64,000 nucleotides of DNA, from NCBI GenBank assembly GCA_022509085.1, contig JAFLTW010000004.1, positions 1 to 64,000 of the forward strand, given 5' to 3'. The stretch is from Muribaculaceae bacterium. Lineage in GTDB: Bacteria > Bacteroidota > Bacteroidia > Bacteroidales > Muribaculaceae. Both the position numbers and the translations under genes were made by a program. The notes below the pieces were generated by a model that saw only the letters and a list, made by a program, of their open reading frames with translations, had not been told where the DNA came from and did no database searches. Below, piece after piece: positions 19,549-29,705 of this stretch (its first letter is position 1; each line of letters opens with the position of its first letter).

Positions 19549-19672
19549 TATTTTTAATTTTTATATCTGTTTCTGCAAATTTTAAGCCAAACTCCCTCAG
19601 CCCCTCCGGGGGCAACTTAGAGGTGTCTTCGATCCGGTCGGCTTATCAATCTGCAAAATTACAATTTTTTGC

Positions 19673-20983
19673 TCACAAATAGAAATATCTGAACACTTTC
19701 TCCGTCTCCTCATGGTCGCTCACTCCGGCTGTCTCGCATGCCGAGTGCATGGCCCATATGGCGCATCCCATGTCTACGCCGGCTATCTCCAGCTGTCCCG
19801 TCAGGATGTTGCCGAGTGTGCTGCCTCCGGCCACGTCGCCGTGGTTGACGAAATACTGGCATTTCACCCCCGCTCTCTCGCACAGGGCTGCGAAGACGGC
19901 GGAGGAATGCCCGTCGGTCATATATTTCGAGTTGGCGTTTATCTTCACCACGGGACCTCCACCAATGTAGGGATGGTTGGTGGGATCGTGCTTCTCGGGA
20001 TAGTTGGGGTGATATGCGTGGGCGTCGTCCGCCGAAATCAGGAAACTTTTCTGAAGGTTTCTGTGGAAGGCCTCGGCGTCCCCTCCGGCGGTAGCCCGGC
20101 ATATCCGCTCCATGGCGTTTTTAAGGAAGGGGGAATGCGCACCCTGTTTCGTGCCGCTGCCGGTCTCCTCGTTGTCGAAGATGGCCAGCACTCGGGTGTG
20201 GCGCGGCCCGGAGTTCTCCTTTGACGCGGCTATGAAGGCCTCCAGTCCCGTCAGCGCCATGCTGAGGTCGTCGATCCTGCCCGACTGGAAGTATTCGCCA
20301 TGCCAGCCGTCGATTACCGGTGCTCCTACGGGATAAAGCCAGATCTCCTGCCCTATTATATCGTCGGCGCTTACTCCAAGATGGTCGGCTACGGTCTTTT
20401 TCACCACTCCTCCCTCTTTCTTATACTCCTCAATCTCCTCTTTGCTGAAGCGCCCTATCACGGGCTTCATGTCTTTCTGCACACTCAGGGCATTCCCTTC
20501 GTTGACGGCGCGGTTGAAGTGTATGGCGAGGTGAGGTATGGTGGCCAGCGGACGCCGCAGGTCGAATACCCTTTCCTCGGGCCTGAAGGGGTTGTCGCTC
20601 TTCAGCAACACCCTCCCTGCCATCGAAAGGGGACGGTCGAACCATGTGTAGAGTATCCCGCCGCCATATTTCTCCACATTTAGGAGCGTCACTCCGTTCT
20701 CGCCGTAAATCTCGGGGTTGGGCTTGAGCTTGAAGCCCGGGCTGTCGCTGTGGGCGGCCACGATGCGGAAACCCTCTCCCTCCGCCATGCCGCTCCCTAT
20801 ATGGAAGGCAAAGATGGAGCTGCTGTTTTTCTTTATGTAATGCCTCCCTCCAGGCTTTACGTTCCAGCTTTCTTCAAGTGCCAGCTCGCTGTATCCGGCT
20901 TCCACAAGGCGCCTCTCTATCTCTTTAACCGCGCAGAAGTTGCACGTGGCCTTGTCAAGGCTCTCAAGCAGTCTTTCTATCAT
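19673..20983 (-). CDS. M18 family aminopeptidase
   Basis: 436 aa; AAHSDSPGFKLKPNP, FDNEETGSGTKQGAHSPFL, SADDAHAYHPNYPEKHD. Confidence 0.95.
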   Translation of the reverse strand: MIERLLESLDKATCNFCAVKEIERRLVEAGYSELALEESWNVKPGGRHYIKKNSSSIFAFHIGSGMAEGEGFRIVAAHSDSPGFKLKPNPEIYGENGVTLLNVEKYGGGILYTWFDRPLSMAGRVLLKSDNPFRPEERVFDLRRPLATIPHLAIHFNRAVNEGNALSVQKDMKPVIGRFSKEEIEEYKKEGGVVKKTVADHLGVSADDIIGQEIWLYPVGAPVIDGWHGEYFQSGRIDDLSMALTGLEAFIAASKENSGPRHTRVLAIFDNEETGSGTKQGAHSPFLKNAMERICRATAGGDAEAFHRNLQKSFLISADDAHAYHPNYPEKHDPTNHPYIGGGPVVKINANSKYMTDGHSSAVFAALCERAGVKCQYFVNHGDVAGGSTLGNILTGQLEIAGVDMGCAIWAMHSACETAGVSDHEETEKVFRYFYL

Positions 20984-20987
20984 TTTT

Positions 20988-21497
20988 TTACGACTTGTAT
21001 TTTATGTTGTTAAGGGCCCTGAGCACGTTGCATAGTGTCTGCGCCCAATAGGCTGCGAAGTCTTCACGGCAGTTACGGTAGGCCGCCTCTACCTTCTCTC
21101 CCTCGCTGTCTCTCACTATCGATATGAAGTTGAAGAGGGGCTGGAAGATGTCGGCAAGGCATTCCGAGACGGAGGCCGCTATCGGGGTGTCGCTGTATTT
21201 CATATTCTCCTCGAAGGTCTCCAGGAAAGTGTCGTCGGGCCCCAGCAGAACCTCCACTCCACGCCGTATGCTGTCGTAGAAGTCTTCGTCTACGTAGGTC
21301 TCGAAGTATTCGTCTTCCTCGCTCAGGGCCATGGTCTCGTCGGGTTCCACGTCGGTGAAGGCGAGATAAAGGCGCGGCAGAAGGTTTACCATCCTGTCGG
21401 TGAATTCCTCCGGCTCCATGTCGCGGCAGGTCTGCAACGCCCTGCAATATTCGGCGCTGAGTGCCGTCACGGCCAGTATCTTTTCTCTGTTGTCCAT
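20988..21497 (-). CDS. DUF5063 domain-containing protein
   Basis: 169 aa; position before the aminopeptidase and overall sequence recall; no strong motif. Confidence 0.6.
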   Translation of the reverse strand: MDNREKILAVTALSAEYCRALQTCRDMEPEEFTDRMVNLLPRLYLAFTDVEPDETMALSEEDEYFETYVDEDFYDSIRRGVEVLLGPDDTFLETFEENMKYSDTPIAASVSECLADIFQPLFNFISIVRDSEGEKVEAAYRNCREDFAAYWAQTLCNVLRALNNIKYKS

Positions 21498-21516
21498 AGT
21501 ATATTCTCTTTTCTCT

Positions 21517-22032
21517 TCAACTTTTTGTTTTCATTTCGTTGCGGATGCGCGTGGAGGAGATGTCTGTCTGCGGGGCGTCGTCAAGGAGTGTCCAGCCCTC
21601 CCTCAGGTGTTCTATCCCGTAGCCGGGTCTCGGATACACGATCGGGCTGAGCTGCTCCTCGAGCCATCTCCAGTCTCTCCATTCCTCAAACCGTAGGTAG
21701 GAGTCCGCCCCGACGAGCAACCGGAACCTGACGTCGGGGTGTTCTGCCATCAGGCGCCTTGCGGTGTCGCAGGTATACGAAGGCTCGGGCATCCCGAGCT
21801 CCATGTCGCTCACCCTCACTCTCTCGGGGTCTATCTCGCGGGCTTCCCGGCGAAGCATCTCGAGGCGCGTCCGGTCGTCCCAGGTGGTGCTCCCGTCCTT
21901 GAGGGGATTTCGCCGGCAGGGCATTATCCATACCTCGTCGGCAAGTCCGCGACGCAACACCTCTCTCACAAGGTTGCGGTGCCCTTCGTGGAAGGGCGAG
22001 AAACTGCCTCCGAAGATTGCCGCTCTTCTCAT
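21517..22032 (-). CDS. nadD: Nicotinate-nucleotide adenylyltransferase
   Basis: 171 aa; GGSFSPFHEGHRNLV, PLKD, SSTRIR; overlaps gmk by ATGA. Confidence 0.94.
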   Translation of the reverse strand: MRRAAIFGGSFSPFHEGHRNLVREVLRRGLADEVWIMPCRRNPLKDGSTTWDDRTRLEMLRREAREIDPERVRVSDMELGMPEPSYTCDTARRLMAEHPDVRFRLLVGADSYLRFEEWRDWRWLEEQLSPIVYPRPGYGIEHLREGWTLLDDAPQTDISSTRIRNEMKTKS

Positions 22033-22604
22033 TCTCCGGGGCGGAATTCCTTTATCTTTTCGGCCACCTCGTCGGCGGCCTTGAAGAAGTCATCATTGAT
22101 CACTATGCAGTCAAACTGCGGGGCGAAGGTCATCTCATACCCGGCCTTGGCGAGCCTGCGGGCCACGTCGGCCGCGCTGTCCGTGCCGCGGTTGGTGAGC
22201 CGCACCTCGAGCTCCTGTATCGAGGGGGGCATGATGAAAATGGCAAGGGCGCGGTCGCCGAAACGTTTCTTTACGCTGAGGCTCCCTTTCACGTCGATGT
22301 CCATTATAACGGTGTGCCCCTCTTCCACTTTTTTCTCCACCTCGCTCACGAGGGTGCCGTAAAGAGTGCCCTCATACACCTCTTCCCATTCCACAAACTC
22401 GCCCGCAGCTATCTTGCGCCTGAATTCCTCCTCGGTCAGGAAGTAATATTCCTTTTCGTGGGTTTCCCCTACCCGTGGTTTCCTGCTCGTGGCCGATATC
22501 GAGAAGTGGAGGTCGAGGTCGGGCCGGGTGGCCATGAGGTGCTTTATGATGGTGCTCTTGCCCGTGCCCGACGGGGCCGACAGTATGATGATCTTTCCGG
22601 CCAT
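22029..22604 (-). CDS. gmk: Guanylate kinase
   Basis: 191 aa; LSAPSGTGKSTIIKHL, SATSRKPRVGE.HEKEYYFL. Confidence 0.97.
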   Translation of the reverse strand: MAGKIIILSAPSGTGKSTIIKHLMATRPDLDLHFSISATSRKPRVGETHEKEYYFLTEEEFRRKIAAGEFVEWEEVYEGTLYGTLVSEVEKKVEEGHTVIMDIDVKGSLSVKKRFGDRALAIFIMPPSIQELEVRLTNRGTDSAADVARRLAKAGYEMTFAPQFDCIVINDDFFKAADEVAEKIKEFRPGE

Positions 22605-23489
22605 TTACAATACGTTTAATACCTGTTCCTTTATCTGCTCGAGCTCGTCTTTCATCTTCACCACGATTATCTGCATCTCGGCGTTGTTGCTCTTTGAGCC
22701 CAGGGTGTTGATCTCGCGTCCCATCTCCTGCGCTATGAAGCCGAGTTTCTTGCCCTTGGTGTCGCCGTCGCCGCTTTCGTCGTCCATCGTCTTTACGAAG
22801 TAGTCGAGGTGGGCACGGAGCCTCTGTTTCTCTTCCGAGATGTCGAGCTTTTCTATATAGTATATCAGTTCCTGCTCGAGGCGCCCGGCGTCGTAGTCCA
22901 CTCCGTTCAGCTTCTCGAGCTGCTCGGTGAGCCGGCATTTTATCTTGGCTACCCTGCTCTCCTCATAGGGCTCCACCTGCTTGAGCAGCGCTCCGATGTT
23001 GGCTATCTTTTCGCTGAAGAAGGCATACAGCTTCTCCCCTTCGTCTTTGCGGAAGAGGGTCATGGCGCGCAGGGCCTCTCTGAGCGCCTCCATGAAGGCG
23101 GCCGTCTCCTGCTCGCCGAGCTCCTCGTCTTCTCCCTTCAGGGCGTCCGGGAGTCTGAGCAATACGGCATGCCAGTCTTGCGGCGCCGGCAGTCCCAACT
23201 CGCGGTCCATCTCCTCTATCTGGGCCTTGTATTGCCTTATGAGGTCTACGTTGAGCGCGGTGGTTGCGGCTTGTCCGGTAAGCTCGATCCCTACCACTAC
23301 CTCTATCTTGCCGCGCCTTCCCTCGGCTGCCGTGAGGTTGCGCAGCTCTCCTTCGAGCGTGCGGTAGCGCCCCGCCACCTTCACTATCAGGTCAAGCTGC
23401 TTGGAGTTGAGCGCCTTGATGTCGACGCATATCTTTCGCCCTCCGGCCGATGCGGTGCCTCTCCCAAATCCCGTCATCGATAGTATCAT
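22605..23489 (-). CDS. YicC family protein (endoribonuclease family)
   Basis: 294 aa; MILSMTGFGRG start, ELEQIKEQVLNVL end, yicC-gmk-nadD synteny. Confidence 0.94.
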   Translation of the reverse strand: MILSMTGFGRGTASAGGRKICVDIKALNSKQLDLIVKVAGRYRTLEGELRNLTAAEGRRGKIEVVVGIELTGQAATTALNVDLIRQYKAQIEEMDRELGLPAPQDWHAVLLRLPDALKGEDEELGEQETAAFMEALREALRAMTLFRKDEGEKLYAFFSEKIANIGALLKQVEPYEESRVAKIKCRLTEQLEKLNGVDYDAGRLEQELIYYIEKLDISEEKQRLRAHLDYFVKTMDDESGDGDTKGKKLGFIAQEMGREINTLGSKSNNAEMQIIVVKMKDELEQIKEQVLNVL

Positions 23490-23578
23490 ATCTTCCTAAG
23501 GTTTCGTCTTGAGTTTCTTTGTGGCAAAAATAACAATTTTTAAAGAATTAAAAAATTTTCAGAGTCAGATTTTTTAAT

Positions 23579-23586
23579 TACATTTG
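23579..23586 (+). promoter_or_regulatory. Candidate -7 element TACATTTG for the phosphohexomutase gene
   Basis: TAnnTTTG match 28 bp upstream of the ATG. Confidence 0.5.
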
Positions 23587-23613
23587 CATCAATTTTGAAA
23601 AACATATAAAATT

Positions 23614-25362
23614 ATGGACGAACAACTGCTTAAAGTATGTGAAGAGAAGGCCCGCCAATGGCTCGGACCGCAATACGATGAAGAAACTCGCGCCCAGGTC
23701 AAGGAGATGCTCGAGGCAGAAGACAAGACTCCCCTCATTGAAGCTTTCTATAAAGACCTCGAATTCGGTACGGGCGGTCTCCGCGGAATCATGGGCCCAG
23801 GCTCCAACCGCATGAATGTCTACACCGTAGGAGCCGCTACCCAAGGCCTAGCCAACTATCTTAACGACTGCTTTAAAGACCTCCCGCAGATCAGCGTGGT
23901 GGTGGGTCACGACGTCCGCAACAATTCCCGCAAGTTTGCCGAACTCGTTGCCGATATCTTCTCGGCCAACGGTATCAAGGTATATCTCTTCGACTCCTGC
24001 CAGCCCACTCCAGAGGTATCCTTCGCCATCCGCCATCTCGGCTGCCAGAGCGGCGTCAACATCACGGCAAGCCATAATCCCAAGGAATACAACGGATATA
24101 AGGCCTACTGGAGCGACGGCGCCCAGATGATCGCCCCGCATGATGTGGAGACCATCAACTATGTCAACGCCATCAAGAGTGTCGACCAGATTAAGTTCGA
24201 GCCCCGCAAGGAGCTTATCCAGATCGTAGGCGAAGACATCGACAGGCCTTACCTTGACGCCATCAAAACCCTCTCCCTCAGCCCCGACTCTATCCGCCGC
24301 CATAAAGACATGAAGATTGTCTACACCCCGATCCATGGCACGGGCACTCGTCTTACCTATCGCTCACTGGCCGAATGGGGCTTCGAGAATATCATCCATG
24401 TCCCCGAGCAAGACGTGCAGAGCGGTGAGTTCCCCACTGTGGTCTCCCCCAACCCCGAAAATCCCGAGGCTATGGCCATGGCTATCGATGTGGCACGCCG
24501 CGAGGGTGCTTCCATAGTGCTCGCCGCCGACCCCGACGCCGACCGTATCGGAGTGGTGGTAAGAGACAAGAAGGGAGATTATAAACTGCTCAACGGCAAC
24601 CAGATCTGCATGATCTTCATCTACTATCTCATCACACGCCATGCCGAACTCGGCGACCTCAGTAACACCGACTATGTCGTAAAGACCATCGTCACCACCG
24701 AAACCATCAAGCGTATCGCTGACGCCAACGGAGTGAAGTGTTTCGACTGCTACACCGGCTTCAAGTGGATTGCAGACGTCATGCGCAATATGGAGAACGA
24801 GGGCCGTTACCTCGGCGGAGGCGAAGAGAGCTTCGGCTTCCTCCCCGAAACCTTCTGCCGCGATAAGGACAGTGTTTCCTCCATCTCCCTGATGTGCGAG
24901 ATCGCCGCATGGGCCGCCGACCAGGGTCTCAACCTCTATGAGCTCGTAATCGACATCTATGCCAAATACGGTTTCTCCCGCGAGCGCGGCATCAGCATCG
25001 TACGTCCCGGCAAGTCCGGAGCCGACGAGATTGTGGCCATGATGAAGCAATTCCGCGAGAATCCTCCCCAGACACTCGCCGGCAACAAGGTGACCGCCAT
25101 CAAAGACTACTCCGACCTCAACTGCCGCGACCTCGTGAACGGATCGCTCACCAAACTCAACTTCCCTACCACGAGCAACGTCCTGCAGTTCTTTACCGAA
25201 AACGGCGACAAGGTATCCATCCGCCCCTCCGGCACCGAACCCAAGATCAAGTTCTATATCGAAGTGCGCGAGGATATGAAAGACAAGGCCGAATATGAAG
25301 ACCTCATCGCTAAGGCAGAGGCCCATATCGACCAGATTCTTTCCGACCTCGGTGTCAAATAA
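23614..25362 (+). CDS. Phospho-sugar mutase (phosphoglucomutase/phosphomannomutase family)
   Basis: 582 aa; GTGGLRGIMGPGSNRMN, TASHNPKEYNGYK, DPDADRIGVVV, RPSGTEPKIKFY. Confidence 0.95.
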   Translation: MDEQLLKVCEEKARQWLGPQYDEETRAQVKEMLEAEDKTPLIEAFYKDLEFGTGGLRGIMGPGSNRMNVYTVGAATQGLANYLNDCFKDLPQISVVVGHDVRNNSRKFAELVADIFSANGIKVYLFDSCQPTPEVSFAIRHLGCQSGVNITASHNPKEYNGYKAYWSDGAQMIAPHDVETINYVNAIKSVDQIKFEPRKELIQIVGEDIDRPYLDAIKTLSLSPDSIRRHKDMKIVYTPIHGTGTRLTYRSLAEWGFENIIHVPEQDVQSGEFPTVVSPNPENPEAMAMAIDVARREGASIVLAADPDADRIGVVVRDKKGDYKLLNGNQICMIFIYYLITRHAELGDLSNTDYVVKTIVTTETIKRIADANGVKCFDCYTGFKWIADVMRNMENEGRYLGGGEESFGFLPETFCRDKDSVSSISLMCEIAAWAADQGLNLYELVIDIYAKYGFSRERGISIVRPGKSGADEIVAMMKQFRENPPQTLAGNKVTAIKDYSDLNCRDLVNGSLTKLNFPTTSNVLQFFTENGDKVSIRPSGTEPKIKFYIEVREDMKDKAEYEDLIAKAEAHIDQILSDLGVK

Positions 25363-27741
25363 ATGAGAACCAAGAAAATAATCGTTTGGATGTGGGGAAT
25401 CTTCCTCGGCGGAGGATTCCTCATAGCCCTTTTTCTTCTCCTTATCTACAATGGGGTGATCGGCTACATGCCTCCCATCGAGGAACTCGAAGACCCCCAC
25501 AGCAAACTCGCATCGGTGGTCTACGCCTCCGACGGTACCACCGAGCTCGGCCGTTACTTCATCGGCAACGGCAACCGTATCAACAACGACTACGACAACA
25601 TCTCCCCTCACGTCATCGATGCGCTCATCGCTACGGAGGATGTACGCTTCGACGACCACTCCGGTGTGGATTTCCGCGCCCTCGGGCGCTCGATGGTAAA
25701 GACCGTCCTCCTGCGCGACAAGTCGTCGGGCGGCGGCTCCACCATCACCCAGCAGCTCGCCAAGCAGCTTTACTCCCAGCCCACCGGCAACGTCTTCAAG
25801 CGCGCCATGCAGAAGCCCATCGAGTGGATGATTGCCATCAAGCTCGAGCGTTTCTATACCAAGAAGGAAATCCTGGCCATGTATCTCAACCGTTTCGATT
25901 TCCTCAACAACGCCGTCGGCATCAAGACCGCAGCTAATGTCTACTTCGGCAAGGAACCCGAAGACCTCAATATCCAGGAGGCCGCAATGCTCGTAGGGAT
26001 GCTTAAAAACCCGAGCCTCTACAACCCCCTGCGCTTCGAGGAGCGCACCCGCGACCGCCGTAATGTCGTGCTCGACCAGATGGTGAAGGCCGGCAAGCTT
26101 ACGGCCTCCCAGGCCGACTCCCTTAAAGGCCTGCCGATCGAGCTCGACTATCACCGCGTAGACTTCCACGAGGGTGGCGCCCCCTACCTCCGCGAGGAAA
26201 TCCGACGGCTCATGACGGCCAAGAAACCCATTGCCCCGCGTCGCGACAGATATGCCAACGAGGTGGCCTGGAATATCGCCGTCGGCAACTATAAGACCGA
26301 CTCCACCGAGTGGGAAAACAACGCCCTATACGGCTGGCTCGAGAAAAACCCGAAACCTAACGGCCAGAAATACGACCTCTATACCGACGGCCTGCGAATC
26401 TACAGCACCATCGACGTCACCATGCAGCGATATGCCGAAGAGGCCGTCAACCAGCATCTGGGCGGTGTGCTCCAGCCGGCTTTCTTCAACGAGAAGAAGG
26501 GCCCGGCAGGCCCCTACAACTCTCCCCGTATCTCCGCCGAGCAAGCCCGCAAGTTTATCAACAATGCCATTCGCCAGACTGAACGCTGGCGCACAATGAA
26601 GCTCGCCGGTATCCCGGAAGAGGATATCCTTAAGTCGTTCGACGAGAAATACACCATGGATGTCTTCGCATATGAGAAGAAGGGCGACAAATATGTCCCC
26701 TCCTCCAAGACGGTGGAGATGTCGCCCCGCGACTCACTCCTCTATATGAAGACAATCCTGCGCACCGGCCTCATGAGCATGGACCCCGTAACGGGTAGCG
26801 TCAAGGCTTACGTTGGTGGCCCCGACTTCTACTGGTTCCAGTACGATATGGCCGGACGAGGCAAACGCCAGATAGGCTCCACCATGAAGCCGTTCCTCTA
26901 CACGTTGGCGCTAGAAGACTCTACCAACTATACTCCTTGCACCACCATCCTCAACTCCCAGCCCCGATTCGGCAACTGGTCGCCGCGCAACTCCGGCGGC
27001 GGTCGCGTGGGCGAGATGGTCGACCTCAAATGGGCCCTCACTACATCCAACAACTGGATCTCCGCCAAACTGCTCAACGACCTCCAGCCCGTCAACCTGG
27101 TGAATAAACTCCGGATGTTTGGCATCTCGGGATATATCGAGCCTACACTCCCTCTGAGTCTCGGCACCAACGATGTCTCCGTGAAGGAGATGGTAAGCGC
27201 ATACTCTACTTTTGCCAACGACGGTCTGCGCGTCGATCCCGTCTATGTCACCCGCATTGAAGACAACCAGGGAAATGTGATATATAGTGCGATTCCCCAC
27301 CATGAGGAGGTCACCAGCCAGGCCACCTGCTATAAGATGATCACAATGATCCGCAGCGTCATCGACAACGGTACGGGTCGCGCCCTGCGCGGCAGCTACG
27401 GCATTTCTGCCGATATGGGCGGCAAAACAGGTACCACAAACTCCAACTCCGACTCATGGTTTATCGGCGTCACGCCCGAACTCGTCACCGGGGTGTGGGT
27501 TGGCGGTGAGGAACGAACCATCCGCTTCAACACCATGGCTCTCGGTCAGGGCGCCAAGGCCGCCCTGCCTATCTATGGGCTCTATATGCGAAAGGTATAT
27601 GCCGACAAAAAACTCCCCTACTCCCAGGATGCCAAATTCAACATTCCCGACGGCTATAATCCCTGCGGAGGCTTCAGCTGGGAGTCCGAGCCGATTCCGG
27701 AATCTGCCCTCGGCGAAACCGTGGAAGGCATCTTCGACTGA
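25363..27741 (+). CDS. Penicillin-binding protein 1A (bifunctional transglycosylase/transpeptidase)
   Basis: 792 aa; ATEDVRFDDHSGVD, GGSTITQQLAKQL, GSTMKPFLYTLALE, GKTGTTNSNSDSWF; ATG abuts the upstream stop (TAAATG). Confidence 0.96.
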   Translation: MRTKKIIVWMWGIFLGGGFLIALFLLLIYNGVIGYMPPIEELEDPHSKLASVVYASDGTTELGRYFIGNGNRINNDYDNISPHVIDALIATEDVRFDDHSGVDFRALGRSMVKTVLLRDKSSGGGSTITQQLAKQLYSQPTGNVFKRAMQKPIEWMIAIKLERFYTKKEILAMYLNRFDFLNNAVGIKTAANVYFGKEPEDLNIQEAAMLVGMLKNPSLYNPLRFEERTRDRRNVVLDQMVKAGKLTASQADSLKGLPIELDYHRVDFHEGGAPYLREEIRRLMTAKKPIAPRRDRYANEVAWNIAVGNYKTDSTEWENNALYGWLEKNPKPNGQKYDLYTDGLRIYSTIDVTMQRYAEEAVNQHLGGVLQPAFFNEKKGPAGPYNSPRISAEQARKFINNAIRQTERWRTMKLAGIPEEDILKSFDEKYTMDVFAYEKKGDKYVPSSKTVEMSPRDSLLYMKTILRTGLMSMDPVTGSVKAYVGGPDFYWFQYDMAGRGKRQIGSTMKPFLYTLALEDSTNYTPCTTILNSQPRFGNWSPRNSGGGRVGEMVDLKWALTTSNNWISAKLLNDLQPVNLVNKLRMFGISGYIEPTLPLSLGTNDVSVKEMVSAYSTFANDGLRVDPVYVTRIEDNQGNVIYSAIPHHEEVTSQATCYKMITMIRSVIDNGTGRALRGSYGISADMGGKTGTTNSNSDSWFIGVTPELVTGVWVGGEERTIRFNTMALGQGAKAALPIYGLYMRKVYADKKLPYSQDAKFNIPDGYNPCGGFSWESEPIPESALGETVEGIFD

Positions 27742-27863
27742 ACCGCTATCAATCGTATAAGCCCCTGTTGAATCTCTCTCAACAGGGGCCAATTTATTCC
27801 TAAGGGCTTTCGTCAATGTCTAAGGGGCAACCGGCATCGTTTAGTGGCGTGGGTATGATGCAT

Positions 27864-27895
27864 AAAAAAAGCAACCCGTCGGGGTTGCTTTTTTT
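27864..27895. terminator. Bidirectional intrinsic terminator (14-bp perfect stem AAAAAAAGCAACCC/GGGTTGCTTTTTTT)
   Basis: Perfect inverted repeat with 4-nt loop immediately after rpmE2. Confidence 0.92.
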
Positions 27896-27896
27896 A

Positions 27897-28151
27897 TTAC
27901 TTCTTCGTGCGGTTGCCGTAACGGCTGCGGAACTTGTCCACGCGTCCTGCGGTGTCCACGAGTTTCTGCTTGCCGGTGAAGAACGGGTGGGAAGTGTTCG
28001 TAATCTCAAGCTTTACCAGAGGATATTCCTTGCCGTCTACCTCTATCGTCTCGCGTGAGGCCACTGTGGAACGGGTGATGAAAATCTCGTCGTTCGACAT
28101 GTCTTTGAAAACTACCTCCCTGTAATTCGAAGGATGAATCTCTTGTTTCAT
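27897..28151 (-). CDS. rpmE2: 50S ribosomal protein L31 type B
   Basis: 84 aa; [42 protein letters not shown]; no zinc CxxC. Confidence 0.97.
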   Translation of the reverse strand: MKQEIHPSNYREVVFKDMSNDEIFITRSTVASRETIEVDGKEYPLVKLEITNTSHPFFTGKQKLVDTAGRVDKFRSRYGNRTKK

Positions 28152-28223
28152 TTTCTTTGTTAATTATACTGCAGTGTTAACATAATTTTCTCAGCAGGTC
28201 GCGATCCCGCTGAATTGGCGGTG

Positions 28224-28255
28224 CAAAATTACAAAAAATTTCCCATTCCACCAAA
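28224..28255 (-). promoter_or_regulatory. Promoter of rpmE2: -33 TTTG, 20-bp spacer, -7 TAATTTTG
   Basis: Plus strand CAAAATTA 28224-28231 and CAAA 28252-28255. Confidence 0.7.
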
Positions 28256-28295
28256 ACCCCATCCGGGAAGTAGAAAAAAAGACTCTTGTGCTCTT

Positions 28296-29609
28296 TCAGA
28301 GGCCTCCCCTCGCCTCTCCTTCCAGTGAGAGACGATAAGCTGAGGTGGCGTCTGGGGCCACGAGGCAGAGGCGGGAACGCTTGATGCCCGGAATCCAGAC
28401 GGGTTCCCCTGAGCGGACGTCGACCAGGACTGCCACATCGCGGCGCTCAGCCAGGGGGATCCCCGCATCCTTCAACACCTTCCATACCAGTTGGCTACCT
28501 TCCATCCCCAGCGACTTGATCCTCATCTTCTTGTCCGCATTCTCCCAGCGGTAATTTTCTGAAGAGTCGGGAAGATAGGCTACTGATAGCGGAGCAGTCG
28601 CAACCTGGTCCATATTCAAAGCATCTCCCTCGAGTTTCTCCCAATGCCAGGTGGGAGGAGCAGGCTCTTCGGAAGGGAGACGTTTCGACACCTGGATTCC
28701 TTTGCGGGTAAACGAAGCCGTATACTCATCGTTTAGATTCCAGAACTTGCCCGGCATCAGCGAATCGGCACTCGCCGCCATCTCTCGGGCCACATCGGGC
28801 GAGCCGCCGAAACGATGGATAAAATAGAATATAAGCGTCTCAGAGTCGGGGAAATTATAGATCTTGTGCCACGGGAGAAAGTCATCGACACCCTCGAGAG
28901 CCTGCGACGTAAAATGGTCTACGATCCTGTTCTCGCGAGCCTGGATGTCCATGGTGGTGGCAACGGCCGTATAGAATCCCTCCCATTTCGACTCCAGTAG
29001 GGGAAACACCTCATTGCGCAGGAAATTGCGTCGGAAATCCTGGGAGCGAAGGTTGGAGGAGTCGAGCACGTATGATTGCCTGTTCTCTTTCAGGAAAGAG
29101 AGTATGTCACGGTGGCGGAAACGGAGCAGCGGCCTCAAGATCTCGCCCGTATCGGCCTCCATGCCGCGCAGTCCGCGCGACCCCGAGCCGCGCAGCGCAT
29201 TGATGAAGAACGTCTCCACATTATCGTCGGCATTATGGGCCACCACAATCCGGGCGAAACCATCCTTCTGCTTAAGCTTGCGGAAAAAATCGTAGCGCAG
29301 GCGGCGGCAAACCATCTCTACCGACTCCTTGGGGCGCGCTTCCTTAGCGGCGTCAAACTCCTCTACGTGGAGGCGCACGCCATAATTCATGCAGAGCACC
29401 TTGACAAACTCCCTGTCGCGGAGCGACTCGGAGCCACGCAGGTTGAAATTGCAGTGGGCCACCTCGAAAGGAATTCCCGCCTTTTGGAATGCCAGAAAGA
29501 GTGCCGTGCTGTCAGCACCTCCGCTCACGGCAAGGAGCATGCGGCCTCGGCCGGCATCGTCCCACGCACGACGGCAGGCTAAGATGATTTTCTCGTTGTG
29601 ATGCTTCAT
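28296..29609 (-). CDS. tilS: tRNA(Ile)-lysidine synthase (start likely MKHHNEK; supplied ORF extends to 29669)
   Basis: LLAVSGGADSTALFLAF PP-loop motif, VAHNADDNVETFFINALRGSG. Confidence 0.94.
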   Translation of the reverse strand: MKHHNEKIILACRRAWDDAGRGRMLLAVSGGADSTALFLAFQKAGIPFEVAHCNFNLRGSESLRDREFVKVLCMNYGVRLHVEEFDAAKEARPKESVEMVCRRLRYDFFRKLKQKDGFARIVVAHNADDNVETFFINALRGSGSRGLRGMEADTGEILRPLLRFRHRDILSFLKENRQSYVLDSSNLRSQDFRRNFLRNEVFPLLESKWEGFYTAVATTMDIQARENRIVDHFTSQALEGVDDFLPWHKIYNFPDSETLIFYFIHRFGGSPDVAREMAASADSLMPGKFWNLNDEYTASFTRKGIQVSKRLPSEEPAPPTWHWEKLEGDALNMDQVATAPLSVAYLPDSSENYRWENADKKMRIKSLGMEGSQLVWKVLKDAGIPLAERRDVAVLVDVRSGEPVWIPGIKRSRLCLVAPDATSAYRLSLEGEARGGL

Positions 29610-29705
29610 AATTAACGACTTGGGGAGGGTAATGGCCACAAAAATAAGAATAAAAAGCGTAAAGAGCAAAAAATTGAAAAAAATAGCTTAAATTTGTAGG
29701 TTGAA

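Noticed and set aside
24364-26169. 601-aa minus-strand ORF spanning phosphohexomutase and PBP1A
   Set aside because: Antisense shadow ORF across two well-supported genes; no recognisable domains
27761-27789. Hairpin GCCCCTGTTGA/TCAACAGGGGC after PBP1A
   Set aside because: Good stem but no U tract; most likely an ordinary terminator or processing hairpin, not notable beyond that
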